This document shows, in pieces, positions 1 through 8,051 of a DNA stretch of 22,158 nt. The notes under the pieces are model-generated. The model saw only the letters and a list, made by a program, of their open reading frames with translations, was not told the DNA's origin and did not search any database. The translations under genes and the position numbers were made by a program. Every line of letters begins with the position of its first letter. Positions within the stretch are counted from its first letter, which is position 1. The stretch is from a virus, in the IMG/VR virus record IMGVR_UViG_3300045452_000043, positions 1-22,158 of that record; one strand, given 5' to 3'.

Positions 1-2784
1 CATCATCCTCCACGCCTGCTTAAATGAATCGTCGGTATTTTTCCCGTAGTGCGAAAGCGCGTCGTAAAAACGGGGAACTTCCTTCCTTCCGATGGGAACC
101 CACCCGCCCGGCGGGGTCGCTCCCTGCATTCGCGGGAAAAGCGTCCGTGCTTCAAGGAGCATCTCAATAAGTTGCCGCCGTCGAAGCATGCTGTCTGCGA
201 ACTCGCCGTATTGCGTCATCCTTTCCGAGGGAGAGCCTATCATCTGCAAGCCCATGCGTTCTGCTTCCTGAATCGTGGCAAGCCTGCGCTCCTTGTAGAA
301 CTGCGCCAGCCTCCAGCCCGGCACAGCGTCGAGGTTGGCATACACGCGGCGGTAATAGTCCTCGACAACGTTCACATCGGCTTCCTTGAGGGCGTCGCCG
401 AACTGGGAGTAAAAAAGCCTCTCTCCTTTTACCACATCCTCCGCCCACGCGATTTGTTCGGGTGTCATCCACGCCGTGCGTTTTGCCGCAGTCGGCGTCA
501 TCATGCCGACCTCCCGCACGATTTCGTCCCTGCCTGCCACGGCAACCACGGCATCGTTCATGATTTTCTTATCGGCGAAAAGCGGAGCTTCCCCCGTAAG
601 TCCTCGCTGAAACGCCTCCCGTTCAACAGCTCGTGCGGCGGTGACAGCCTCCGCAATGTTCAAGCGGTTCACGCGCCCCGTGGCTTCGTAATGCTCGGCG
701 AGGCGGGATACGGCGGCGCGTCCGGGGTCTTTCTGCTCAAGGAATATGTCACGGAGCCGCGTCAGCGTCCGCTTCGGGTATAACCGCGCCGCCAAGTCCC
801 AAACCCCGTGCTTCGCCTTCCGTGAGAGGGGGACGTTCCCGATGAGCCTCGCGCCTTCCTGCCGTATCGCGCCGCTCTTTATGAGGGCGGCGATTAGTCC
901 GTCCACGTCCTTCGTCCCAAGCTGTGTAAGCGCGGCCTCGACCGCAAAGCGGTTCATCTCGTTCCCGCCGCCGATGAGGAGATACGCTACGGGGTCGGTC
1001 TGCGCGAGCGGAGGAAGCATGGATGGTGGCGCGGCGGGAGCGTGCGGCAGCGCCCCCTCCGTGGCGGCGATAGGGGTAGCGGGAACCTCCGCCTTTTCTA
1101 ATGCTGCGCGAAGTTCCGCGAAAGCCTTTTCCTCAATATAGGTCTTCGGGTCAATCGGATGCCCCCTGCGCCCCAAGTCCACAATGTATGCAGCTTCGTT
1201 TGCGGGAAGGCTCGGATTCCGAAGCGCCTCAATCTGCGCGTCGTCCCAGCCGAGTTTCTTAAGTTCATCCCGTGTTTCCTGCAAGATGGCGTGTTTCGGG
1301 AGGCGGGACACGTCCTTGACCTCCTCGAACGAGACGGATACGGTGTAGTCCATGCGCCGCGCCGCGATGCGCTTCTCCGCGCCAAGAACCTCCACCACAT
1401 CGTAAACCGCTCCGTCTTTCGTGGTGAGCGTATCGCCCCCGACAGCGTTCTCGACTGGCACGACATTCTTCTCGTATTCCTTGCGGTAGTTTTTTATGAG
1501 GTTCGCGCGGTCGAGGGCAAGCGCCCTGTCCGACGCCGCCCGTTCTAAAGCAGCCGCCTCGCCCTTCGGCATACCGATGGCTTGTTTTACCGCCTCCCCC
1601 TCAACTTTTTCGAGGGAGCGCACTGTCATCTTTTGGGCGGCGTCTGCCAACTCCGAGGGAACAGCCCCTGCCGCCGCACGGCGGACTATTTCGGCTTCGT
1701 GGCGAACGAACCATGGAACATCCTTGGCTGCCTTGACGGTGGCCACGGCGGGACGGGCAACAAATCCTCCCGCCACACCGAAGGTTATATCCGCGGCGAG
1801 AGCCTTGCCCGGCTCGTCGGGGAACAGGACGCTCCCCGGAAGCATTTCCATGCCTTCTCCGAGCGGGTCTTCGACGGCGGCTTTAAATCCCTTCCCCGCG
1901 CCGAGAAATGTTCGCGCGATGGCCTCGCCGATGAAGGCTTGCCGAATCGGAGGCGGAGCGGAAACTATGTCCCAAGCCTTACGCATCAGTCCCTTTTTGG
2001 CGGGCTTGAGCTGGTCAAGTTCCATGAACGCGGCTTCAGCGATGGGAGGGCGGCGACGCCCTTCTATGCCGAGTTCGCGCATTGCCCCGCCGACAACAGC
2101 AAGCGGAGCCTCCGTAAAGCCTACCACTCCCCGTGCAACAGCGCTGGGGAAGGGTTCGGTGGCTACGTCCTCCACCGCCCCGCCAACAACCTCAACCGCC
2201 TTTTTTCCAGCCTCTTTAGCGGCTTCGGTAAGGGCTACATCCGCCTCCCGAAGAGCGGGGACTTTATGGAGCAGGCGCGTTGCCTCCGTCTGGTATGCTT
2301 GGGCGGCTCGCGCAAAGGGCTGAAGGACGCCGCGCGCTGTTTGCTCGGTTTTCCCGACCACCCACCCCATCCCCTCCTCCGCGATGTCCCAAAGCCGCGC
2401 TATCTTGCCCTTGCGCGGGGCTGTTTTAGCGAGGTGCGAAATGTTTTGCAGGATGCGCCAACGCTCCTTCTCCGACGCCTCGGCAAAGCGCCTATCGATG
2501 ATGACAGAAGCCACCTGCTCCAAAAGTTCCGTGGGCTTAACTATCCAGTCCTTCGGCTCTGGGAGAGTGAGCGGTTTTCCCTGAAAGGTGGGAACGGTTC
2601 GGAGATAGGCGGTCGCAGCTTCGTCAGGGTCGTCGAGGGCGGGAGCGAGTATCTGATTAAAGGCCGTTTCTCGAAATTGCCGCCTCTGCACATCGTTGAG
2701 GCGCGGGTAAATAGGGTCAGCCTCAATCTGCTTGAGTTTCGCGTCGTAATCCAAAATCGCCTTATCTCTCGGAGAGAGCGCCAT
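1..2784 (-). CDS. Very large virion-associated protein, possible internal/ejection or polyvalent protein (partial, C-terminus beyond the window)
   Basis: An uninterrupted frame runs from an ATG at 2784 to the left edge, 928 codons with no stop, so the protein is larger than 928 residues. The start is well supported: GGGAGG lies a few bases upstream and the stop of the preceding gene is 3 nt before the ATG. The protein is Ala/Glu/Arg-rich and mostly helical, with charged amphipathic stretches and short Gly/Ala-rich hydrophobic segments around residues 200-345. I see no lysozyme, transglycosylase or protease signature. In short-tailed phages a giant gene at the end of the tail cluster, after several small Ala/Gly-rich proteins, usually encodes an internal virion protein ejected with the DNA; that is inferred from position and composition only. 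A large polyvalent protein is an alternative. The gene itself is certain, the function is not. Confidence 0.85.
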   Translation of the reverse strand, partial: MALSPRDKAILDYDAKLKQIEADPIYPRLNDVQRRQFRETAFNQILAPALDDPDEAATAYLRTVPTFQGKPLTLPEPKDWIVKPTELLEQVASVIIDRRFAEASEKERWRILQNISHLAKTAPRKGKIARLWDIAEEGMGWVVGKTEQTARGVLQPFARAAQAYQTEATRLLHKVPALREADVALTEAAKEAGKKAVEVVGGAVEDVATEPFPSAVARGVVGFTEAPLAVVGGAMRELGIEGRRRPPIAEAAFMELDQLKPAKKGLMRKAWDIVSAPPPIRQAFIGEAIARTFLGAGKGFKAAVEDPLGEGMEMLPGSVLFPDEPGKALAADITFGVAGGFVARPAVATVKAAKDVPWFVRHEAEIVRRAAAGAVPSELADAAQKMTVRSLEKVEGEAVKQAIGMPKGEAAALERAASDRALALDRANLIKNYRKEYEKNVVPVENAVGGDTLTTKDGAVYDVVEVLGAEKRIAARRMDYTVSVSFEEVKDVSRLPKHAILQETRDELKKLGWDDAQIEALRNPSLPANEAAYIVDLGRRGHPIDPKTYIEEKAFAELRAALEKAEVPATPIAATEGALPHAPAAPPSMLPPLAQTDPVAYLLIGGGNEMNRFAVEAALTQLGTKDVDGLIAALIKSGAIRQEGARLIGNVPLSRKAKHGVWDLAARLYPKRTLTRLRDIFLEQKDPGRAAVSRLAEHYEATGRVNRLNIAEAVTAARAVEREAFQRGLTGEAPLFADKKIMNDAVVAVAGRDEIVREVGMMTPTAAKRTAWMTPEQIAWAEDVVKGERLFYSQFGDALKEADVNVVEDYYRRVYANLDAVPGWRLAQFYKERRLATIQEAERMGLQMIGSPSERMTQYGEFADSMLRRRQLIEMLLEARTLFPRMQGATPPGGWVPIGRKEVPRFYDALSHYGKNTDDSFKQAWRMM

Positions 2785-2787
2785 TGG

Positions 2788-4008
2788 CTACCTCCCGCCG
2801 AACAGGCGCTTCTCTGCGCCCCTGACATCTTCCTCGGAAGCAGTCTCATCTGCGGGACGCTCTCCCACGGACGCGACGGGGCGTGCCCCCGTGGGCGCGG
2901 GGGCGGGTGCGGGCACGGTAGGAGTGGGGGATGGCTTTGCGCGCTCCGTAGAAGAAATGTATTTAGCGAGCGCCCGTAGAAACGCTTCCGCGTCCTGCCC
3001 AAAAGTTGCCTTAAATTGTTCGGGAGATGTAAGACCAAGGATGTTCTTTGATATTTCAAACGTGCGGAGTCCAAGTTTCATGCGCTCAAGTTCTTCATCT
3101 GAAACCTGCTGGTTTCCTTGGACAATCACCTTCCACCGCTCGATGTTGTCGCGCATCATTGCGGTCATGAGAGACGGCGCGGTTAGCGCGACAACAGCTT
3201 GGTCTTTCGCGCCCCACTGCAAAAAGTCCTTCACTCCACCCTCTGGCGTGAGATTTCTTGCGATAGCCCCGCCAACGGCCTGCACGTCTTCGGCGCGTTG
3301 CTCCACGCGGGCTTGAAGTCCCGCTACTCCCGCAGGCACAGCCCCAAACATGGACGCGGCGAAATCCTTTTCCGCTTGCGGTATATTGGGGTCTCGCACA
3401 ATAGTCTGAAATCTTTCCCAGTTCGCAATCGCGGAGGTGGTTTTGGCTTGCCGTGCCATCTCCTCTTCCTCCCACGACGGCAGTTGCTGACCGTAGGGCG
3501 CGGCGAGGCGGTTGTAGAGCTGCAGGCGCACGGGGTTGCGCTGAATCTCCTCGCGGAAGGCGGGGTCGGTGGCGGCGCGTTGTATCGTGAGTTCGATGCC
3601 CTGTTGAAGTTCCCGGCGTCTCGGCACCCCTTCTCCCGCCCTACCTTCCGTGATGCCGAGCGCCGCGCCGACCTTGCCCAAGGTGCGCCGAACGGGCCCT
3701 TTTGGTTGCGGCTCTGGTCGCGCCAAGGGTATCTCTTGGGGGCGTTCCGCCCCCGGCGGCAGTAGAAGCGCGGATTGGGGTGCTTGCGGAGCCAACAGGT
3801 CAGGAAGAGCAGGGGCAAGCGCGGCGAGTGAAGCCTGCACCGCGCGGCGGTTGGCGATGTCCTGTTGCCGCGCCGCGCGCGCGTCAGCGATGGCGGCAAT
3901 GAGGTTGGCGATGTCGTAGCCCGGCGAGGGTTCGTAGCCCGGAGGCTCCTGCACAAACGGCTGGTAGGGCTGAACGGGAACGCGCGGAACGATTACGGGT
4001 ATCGGCAC
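2788..4008 (-). CDS. Hypothetical virion/ejection-type protein, Pro- and Ala-rich (406 aa)
   Basis: The start is GTG at 4008; an in-frame TAA lies five codons upstream, so no earlier start exists. There is no strong ribosome site, so translation may be coupled to the gene ending at 4020. Residues 1-30 are Pro-rich, about 30-80 form an Ala-rich helical stretch, a Pro-rich linker follows, and residues 130-340 are helical with many Gln/Arg/Glu. A low-complexity Pro/Ala/Thr/Ser linker near residues 355-380 precedes a charged C-terminus ending FGGR. I recognise no enzymatic motif. Its place between two short Ala/Gln-rich proteins and the giant leftmost protein suggests a structural or ejected virion protein; this is contextual inference. 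Confidence 0.8.
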   Translation of the reverse strand: MPIPVIVPRVPVQPYQPFVQEPPGYEPSPGYDIANLIAAIADARAARQQDIANRRAVQASLAALAPALPDLLAPQAPQSALLLPPGAERPQEIPLARPEPQPKGPVRRTLGKVGAALGITEGRAGEGVPRRRELQQGIELTIQRAATDPAFREEIQRNPVRLQLYNRLAAPYGQQLPSWEEEEMARQAKTTSAIANWERFQTIVRDPNIPQAEKDFAASMFGAVPAGVAGLQARVEQRAEDVQAVGGAIARNLTPEGGVKDFLQWGAKDQAVVALTAPSLMTAMMRDNIERWKVIVQGNQQVSDEELERMKLGLRTFEISKNILGLTSPEQFKATFGQDAEAFLRALAKYISSTERAKPSPTPTVPAPAPAPTGARPVASVGERPADETASEEDVRGAEKRLFGGR

Positions 4009-4019
4009 GGCGTCTTATC

Positions 4020-4616
4020 TTATTTGGTTGTCTGCTGTGCTTGCCGCTGTTGATATGTTTGCCAAAGGTTTGCTGCCCCGCTTATGATTGGGCCGAGTTG
4101 CGAGAGCAGCCCAGGTTGCTGTTGCATAAACGGCTGTCGTCCCCCCGCGAGGCTGGCGATGTATTGTGCGAGCGCGTCCATCGGGAACGACGCGAGTGCG
4201 GGAGCGAACTGCGCCGCCTGTGATTGCAGTCCCCGAAGTGCCCCGTATTCCTGTCCCAGTAAGCCTTGAATCTGCGCCTGCAGAGGCGCGTCCACACCGG
4301 CAATCTCGGTGCGAACGGCGGGCGTCCCGAAGCCCATACCGCGCGCTCCCATCTGCGACCTCAATACCGACCGCTGGTATTGTGTGGCTTCGGGGGATTG
4401 CAGTTGCGCGATGTAGTCCATGAGGGCTTGATTGCGCGTCGGGTCAAGACTCCCCGTCATCGCCTCCATTGTGGCGGCGGTCGCGCCCCGCAACAGTGGG
4501 TCTTGCCCGCTGTAGATGTTCCCCATAAACTGCTCGAATCCCCGCTGGGCTATGCCCCGCTCGTAGGGGTTGAGTAAGTCTGTGGTTCCGATTCGAGTCC
4601 TACCGAAGAGCGCCAT
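4020..4616 (-). CDS. Virion-type protein, paralogue of the upstream neighbour (198 aa)
   Basis: The ATG at 4616 follows an AGGTG ribosome site and lies 7 nt after the previous stop. The N-terminal 75 residues match the preceding gene product in register: both begin MALF-[S/G]-[K/R]-TR, then share a Y-E/A-R-[A/G]-[I/V]-[S/A]-Q block, a [S/D]PLL-x-GA block and a conserved SxxP/DPxxN step. The rest is Ala/Gln-rich and helical, with a hydrophobic patch near residues 170-182 and a Gln-rich tail. No catalytic motif is visible. The protein most resembles small internal or core proteins that follow the tail genes of short-tailed phages. The duplication is seen in the sequence; the role is inferred. 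Confidence 0.82.
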   Translation of the reverse strand: MALFGRTRIGTTDLLNPYERGIAQRGFEQFMGNIYSGQDPLLRGATAATMEAMTGSLDPTRNQALMDYIAQLQSPEATQYQRSVLRSQMGARGMGFGTPAVRTEIAGVDAPLQAQIQGLLGQEYGALRGLQSQAAQFAPALASFPMDALAQYIASLAGGRQPFMQQQPGLLSQLGPIISGAANLWQTYQQRQAQQTTK

Positions 4617-4623
4617 GGTTCAC

Positions 4624-5229
4624 CTATAAAGAGCCTCCGATGGTGCCGCCTAAACTTGCGCCTGCCGCCGCTCCCGCGGGGCCGCCCATCATGCCGCCGG
4701 CAATCGCGCCGATGATGGGGGCGACTTGCCCCAAAAACCCGCGCTTCCGATACGTCACCACGTCCCGCGTCCCGCGTAGAGCATTGAGGTAGTTTTGGAG
4801 TGCCGTGTGGCCGTAGGCGGCAAGTTGAGGCACTTCCATCGCCGTCTGCAACCGCCGCGCCCTTTCGGTAGCGAAGTTCTGCGCGGTTAGCCCAGCGATA
4901 TTTTGAGCGAGGGGTTGCGCGACGAGGCGTTGCTGAAGTCCGCCAATGTCGGCCGAAAGCCCCTGCCCACGCTCGGCAATCGTCCCCATGGCCTGCCCCG
5001 ACGCGCCCCGCAGAGCATTGAGGTAGGCCGCAAAGCCCAGATTCGTCGCGGGGGAAAGAAACTCCCCCGCGAGCTCGCGTTGCGCCAAGCCCCGCGCTCC
5101 AGCCAAGAGCGGACTGCGGCCGAGGACGAGTTGGTCGTAAACGTCCTGAAGCCCCTGCTGGGACACCGCCCGTGCGTATTCAGGAAGCCTGTCAATCAAT
5201 CGCGTGCGTGTTTTGCTAAAAAGCGCCAT
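4624..5229 (-). CDS. Virion-type protein with glycine-zipper C-terminus (201 aa)
   Basis: The ATG at 5229 lies 3 nt after the stop of the upstream gene. No clear Shine-Dalgarno is visible, which suggests translational coupling. Residues 1-75 are paralogous to the next gene. The middle is helical and Ala/Gln-rich. Residues about 166-199 are a Gly/Ala-rich hydrophobic segment with GxxxG-type spacing, preceded by a basic YRKRGF motif. Glycine zippers of this kind occur in membrane-inserting and pore-forming phage ejection proteins, so a role in crossing the cell envelope during DNA delivery is plausible. The paralogue lacks this segment, so the pair may have specialised after duplication. Function is inferred. 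Confidence 0.82.
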   Translation of the reverse strand: MALFSKTRTRLIDRLPEYARAVSQQGLQDVYDQLVLGRSPLLAGARGLAQRELAGEFLSPATNLGFAAYLNALRGASGQAMGTIAERGQGLSADIGGLQQRLVAQPLAQNIAGLTAQNFATERARRLQTAMEVPQLAAYGHTALQNYLNALRGTRDVVTYRKRGFLGQVAPIIGAIAGGMMGGPAGAAAGASLGGTIGGSL

Positions 5230-5232
5230 GTG

Positions 5233-5613
5233 TTAAATCTGCCACTTTTTCTTTACAAAAACAAGGACTTTCGTTCCGTTCGGAGCGTCCGCGGGAACTG
5301 CTAAATCTTGAACGCGGAGGCGAACGCTCGTGTAGCGCCCCGTGGCGTCCTGCGTCCACGCCTCGATGCCAACCGAAAAAATCGATAACCCTGCGGCTAA
5401 ACCTTCCGCGATTGCCGAGACGGTGGGCTTTTGCCGACTTCGCATGTTCGGAGGAATGGTGATGTCAATCCGCCCCGCCACGCCGCCGATGGTGGACGTG
5501 GTGTATTCCTTCTCCAGCGGATGCGCGACGGACTTCACCGCCTCGCCCGTGAGCACGTCGAACGAGGTCGGGGATTCCGCTTGCGCGGGCGGGCGCGGGA
5601 TTCTTCCGCTCAT
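5233..5613 (-). CDS. Small tail/virion protein of unknown function (126 aa)
   Basis: The ATG at 5613 overlaps the stop of the upstream tail gene (ATGA junction), so translation is coupled. The N-terminus is Pro-rich and probably disordered (residues 1-15). Residues 40-126 alternate short hydrophobic strands with polar turns, consistent with a small beta-sandwich: strands near GRIDITIP, LSIFSVGIEAW, YTSVRLRVQDLAV and TKVLVFVKKKWQI. No family is recognised. Its location directly after the nozzle-like protein suggests a tail component, but a head decoration role cannot be excluded. Confidence 0.8.
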   Translation of the reverse strand: MSGRIPRPPAQAESPTSFDVLTGEAVKSVAHPLEKEYTTSTIGGVAGRIDITIPPNMRSRQKPTVSAIAEGLAAGLSIFSVGIEAWTQDATGRYTSVRLRVQDLAVPADAPNGTKVLVFVKKKWQI

Positions 5614-8042
5614 GGGTTAAGCACTCCGCCTACACCGCCGCCTATTCCTCCACCTACGCCGCCGCCGCCAAACGGCGCGGTCGAACCCGACACGACGGAG
5701 CCTCCGAGCGTCGGGTCAATCTTCCCGCGCCGCACGCTCATAGGGGTGAACATGAAGCCCCAGCGCCGAACGACCCAGTTTTGATTCACGTCGCTGCTTC
5801 CGAACTCAAAGTAAAACTGCCTGCCCGAAACGCGGAAATCGAACTTGTAGGTGTTCGCCCCAGTGAGCGGAACAAACCCCTCCGCCGCGAGGTCAAAGTT
5901 GTCTGACTCGTCATAGCGCCGATACACGCGGCAATAGAGTTGCGCTATAGATGATACGTTGGTGCTCTGAAATGCTACGCCCCGCAGAATCGTTTTGTCT
6001 GGGAAAAGGAAAACCTTGCTCCGAAACCGCGTTGTGTAGGGCAAGCCTCGGTCTTCAAATCCGCGTTGGAAATACGCCGCGCCGTCCCGCGAGGGTCGGG
6101 CTTCGTAAGCCGCCGTGACGGTGGTCTCCGCGAAGTTCCGCGTCAGCGTCGCCTGCCCGTTTCCGTCCACGCTCGAAATCGTGTAGAAAGTTCCGTTTGC
6201 GGTTCGGATATAATCCCCCGCCTTGAGGATGGAAAGCCAAAGTGCGGTGGCGGGGTCGGCCACGCTCACCACGGCGCTTCCGTTCGTGAAGGTGGCGTTG
6301 CCGCCTCGCGTGTAGGGCAGTCCGTCCCCATCTCCCGTTAGTTCCGTGGGAAGCGCCAGCGTGTTCCCGAAGCCATCCCACGTTCCCGATAAATCATCCC
6401 ATTTGACGCCAACGGGAATATCCAACCACCGCACGACATCTTCGGCAGGGAATGTGCCTGCGGCGGAGCATAGCAACGAATAGAAAGAAACAGCGTTTCT
6501 GTCGGACACCACCACGGCGCGGTTGCTGATTTTCGCCGCGCTGCCTTCGGGGAAAAACAGGTAGTAAATGCCGTCCTTCTCGCTGTAGAAGGTGTGCGCG
6601 AGGGAAAGCGAGCCGTTGCCCAAGATTTCCGTGAACCGCCGCCAAATCGAGTTATTTTGCGGGTCAAGTTCGCGCACGCCGCCGCTGTCGAAAATGTAGA
6701 AGTTGTCGCGCCCCATGAAAAAGGACAAGTCCGTAGTGCCGCCCAGCCCGTAGGGAAGAATATTTCCGACATCGGACACGTAGCGCACCCTATCGAAAGG
6801 CGGGTCGCCCCCAACTTCGGCGTAGATGCTCATCCCCGACCGCTTATGGACTTCAAGGAAGTTGCTGGTGCGCTTGATGCCAGTGATTTCATCGCCCCCC
6901 TCCGAGAAAACAATTTCGGAGGCGACGCCGCCGTCAAGGTCTTCGGGTTTGTCGAAGTCGGAACATCGCCACGACTGCACAGCGTTGCTGATGTTGCCAT
7001 AAATCAGGTAGGAGCCGAAGGTGATGACGTATTTCGCGGAGATGTTGCCGCCGCCCGCGCCGTTTGTAGTGGCGTCCGCAGTTGTTTCTGTCAGCCCATC
7101 CCACTTCTGCGCGAGGTTGGTGCCATTGACTGCAAAGAGAAACGCGCCCTTCGGGACGGTTTTGATGTAGGTCGTCATCACCCATCGCTTCTCTCTGCCG
7201 CCCGTGAAGCACTTCCGCGCCGTGTAGGTCGTGGCGTCCACCGCGTTAATTGTTCCGCCCTCATATTTTTCGTTCAGCGTGATTTGAGTGTCGCTCACGA
7301 CTGTCCTGACGGAATACCACCGCCGATGGTAGTTAAGCGCCGTATCGTCTCCCGTTATCATGATGCGGTCGCCGACCTTCAATTGATTCGCCCCCCCCGT
7401 GTTCCAAGTCGTTCCGACGCCCGTAAGAGTGGACGAGCCGTTGGCAATGTGAGCCGTGCCCGTTCCTGTCCTCGGCGTGAGAAATCGGAACGTTTTTTTG
7501 ATGTAGAAGGTTTTGCTTGAGCCGTGAAAAGTGGATGGAATGACGCCGCGCACTTTAAGTTCTCCCGTCCCCGCGCCCCTCTTCGTAATCCACAGAATCG
7601 GGAACCAGTCGCTCAACACGACCACGCCGCTAACCGTCGCCTCAAAGCGGATGAGGTCTTCGGGCATCACGTCGGAAGCAATTGAAGGCAAGGCGCTGGG
7701 AAGGATGTCAACGGAAATCGCGGACACGTCGCGCCCGTTCGCCGCCACGGTGCACGTGCCCGTGAGCGCCGTCGAGCCGTCCCACTTAAGAAGGTCGCGC
7801 TCCGTTCCGATGACGGGAGTTTTGGTGCCCGCCGCGTCGCGGAAGACATGAAACCCCGTGACCGAGCCGTCGAGGAACCCGCCCTCGAAAGGAGCGTTGC
7901 CGCGCCGAGGCCGCATGACGCCGCCCTTGAAGTGTATGTTCTCGACTTCCGTGCCCTGCCGCGAATCAATCACGTTCGCGGGGAGGCTGATGTTCAGCCC
8001 CATCGCGGGCGCGTCAATCCAGTGCTCTTGGTAGCGCGGCAT
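5610..8042 (-). CDS. Large tail protein, possible nozzle/tail-tube-B-like beta-propeller protein (810 aa)
   Basis: The start codon is ATG at 8042, 9 nt after the fibre gene's stop, with only a weak ribosome site. The N-terminus (a GLN-x-SLP stretch, then ENIHFKGGVMRPRRGN) resembles the opening of short-tailed-phage stopper/nozzle proteins, where a 'valuable positions then names its source' type of sequence leads into beta-propeller blades; this is my pattern recognition, not a database match. The body is beta-rich with repeated blade-like segments of the FLEVHKRSG and NFYIFDSGGVREL type. Two regions (about residues 194-270 and 577-640) look like a small module also present in the fibre gene. 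The last 20 residues are almost pure Gly/Val/Ile. It follows the adaptor and fibre genes, so it most likely forms the distal short tail. Confidence 0.8.
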   Translation of the reverse strand: MPRYQEHWIDAPAMGLNISLPANVIDSRQGTEVENIHFKGGVMRPRRGNAPFEGGFLDGSVTGFHVFRDAAGTKTPVIGTERDLLKWDGSTALTGTCTVAANGRDVSAISVDILPSALPSIASDVMPEDLIRFEATVSGVVVLSDWFPILWITKRGAGTGELKVRGVIPSTFHGSSKTFYIKKTFRFLTPRTGTGTAHIANGSSTLTGVGTTWNTGGANQLKVGDRIMITGDDTALNYHRRWYSVRTVVSDTQITLNEKYEGGTINAVDATTYTARKCFTGGREKRWVMTTYIKTVPKGAFLFAVNGTNLAQKWDGLTETTADATTNGAGGGNISAKYVITFGSYLIYGNISNAVQSWRCSDFDKPEDLDGGVASEIVFSEGGDEITGIKRTSNFLEVHKRSGMSIYAEVGGDPPFDRVRYVSDVGNILPYGLGGTTDLSFFMGRDNFYIFDSGGVRELDPQNNSIWRRFTEILGNGSLSLAHTFYSEKDGIYYLFFPEGSAAKISNRAVVVSDRNAVSFYSLLCSAAGTFPAEDVVRWLDIPVGVKWDDLSGTWDGFGNTLALPTELTGDGDGLPYTRGGNATFTNGSAVVSVADPATALWLSILKAGDYIRTANGTFYTISSVDGNGQATLTRNFAETTVTAAYEARPSRDGAAYFQRGFEDRGLPYTTRFRSKVFLFPDKTILRGVAFQSTNVSSIAQLYCRVYRRYDESDNFDLAAEGFVPLTGANTYKFDFRVSGRQFYFEFGSSDVNQNWVVRRWGFMFTPMSVRRGKIDPTLGGSVVSGSTAPFGGGGVGGGIGGGVGGVLNP

Positions 8043-8051
8043 TTTATCTTA

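Noticed and set aside
49-2979. Long plus-strand open frames in the left third (for example 1582-2979)
   Set aside because: They lie opposite a continuous minus-strand gene with a good ribosome site. Their length comes from the GC-rich codon bias of the real gene; they lack ribosome sites and have improbable composition.
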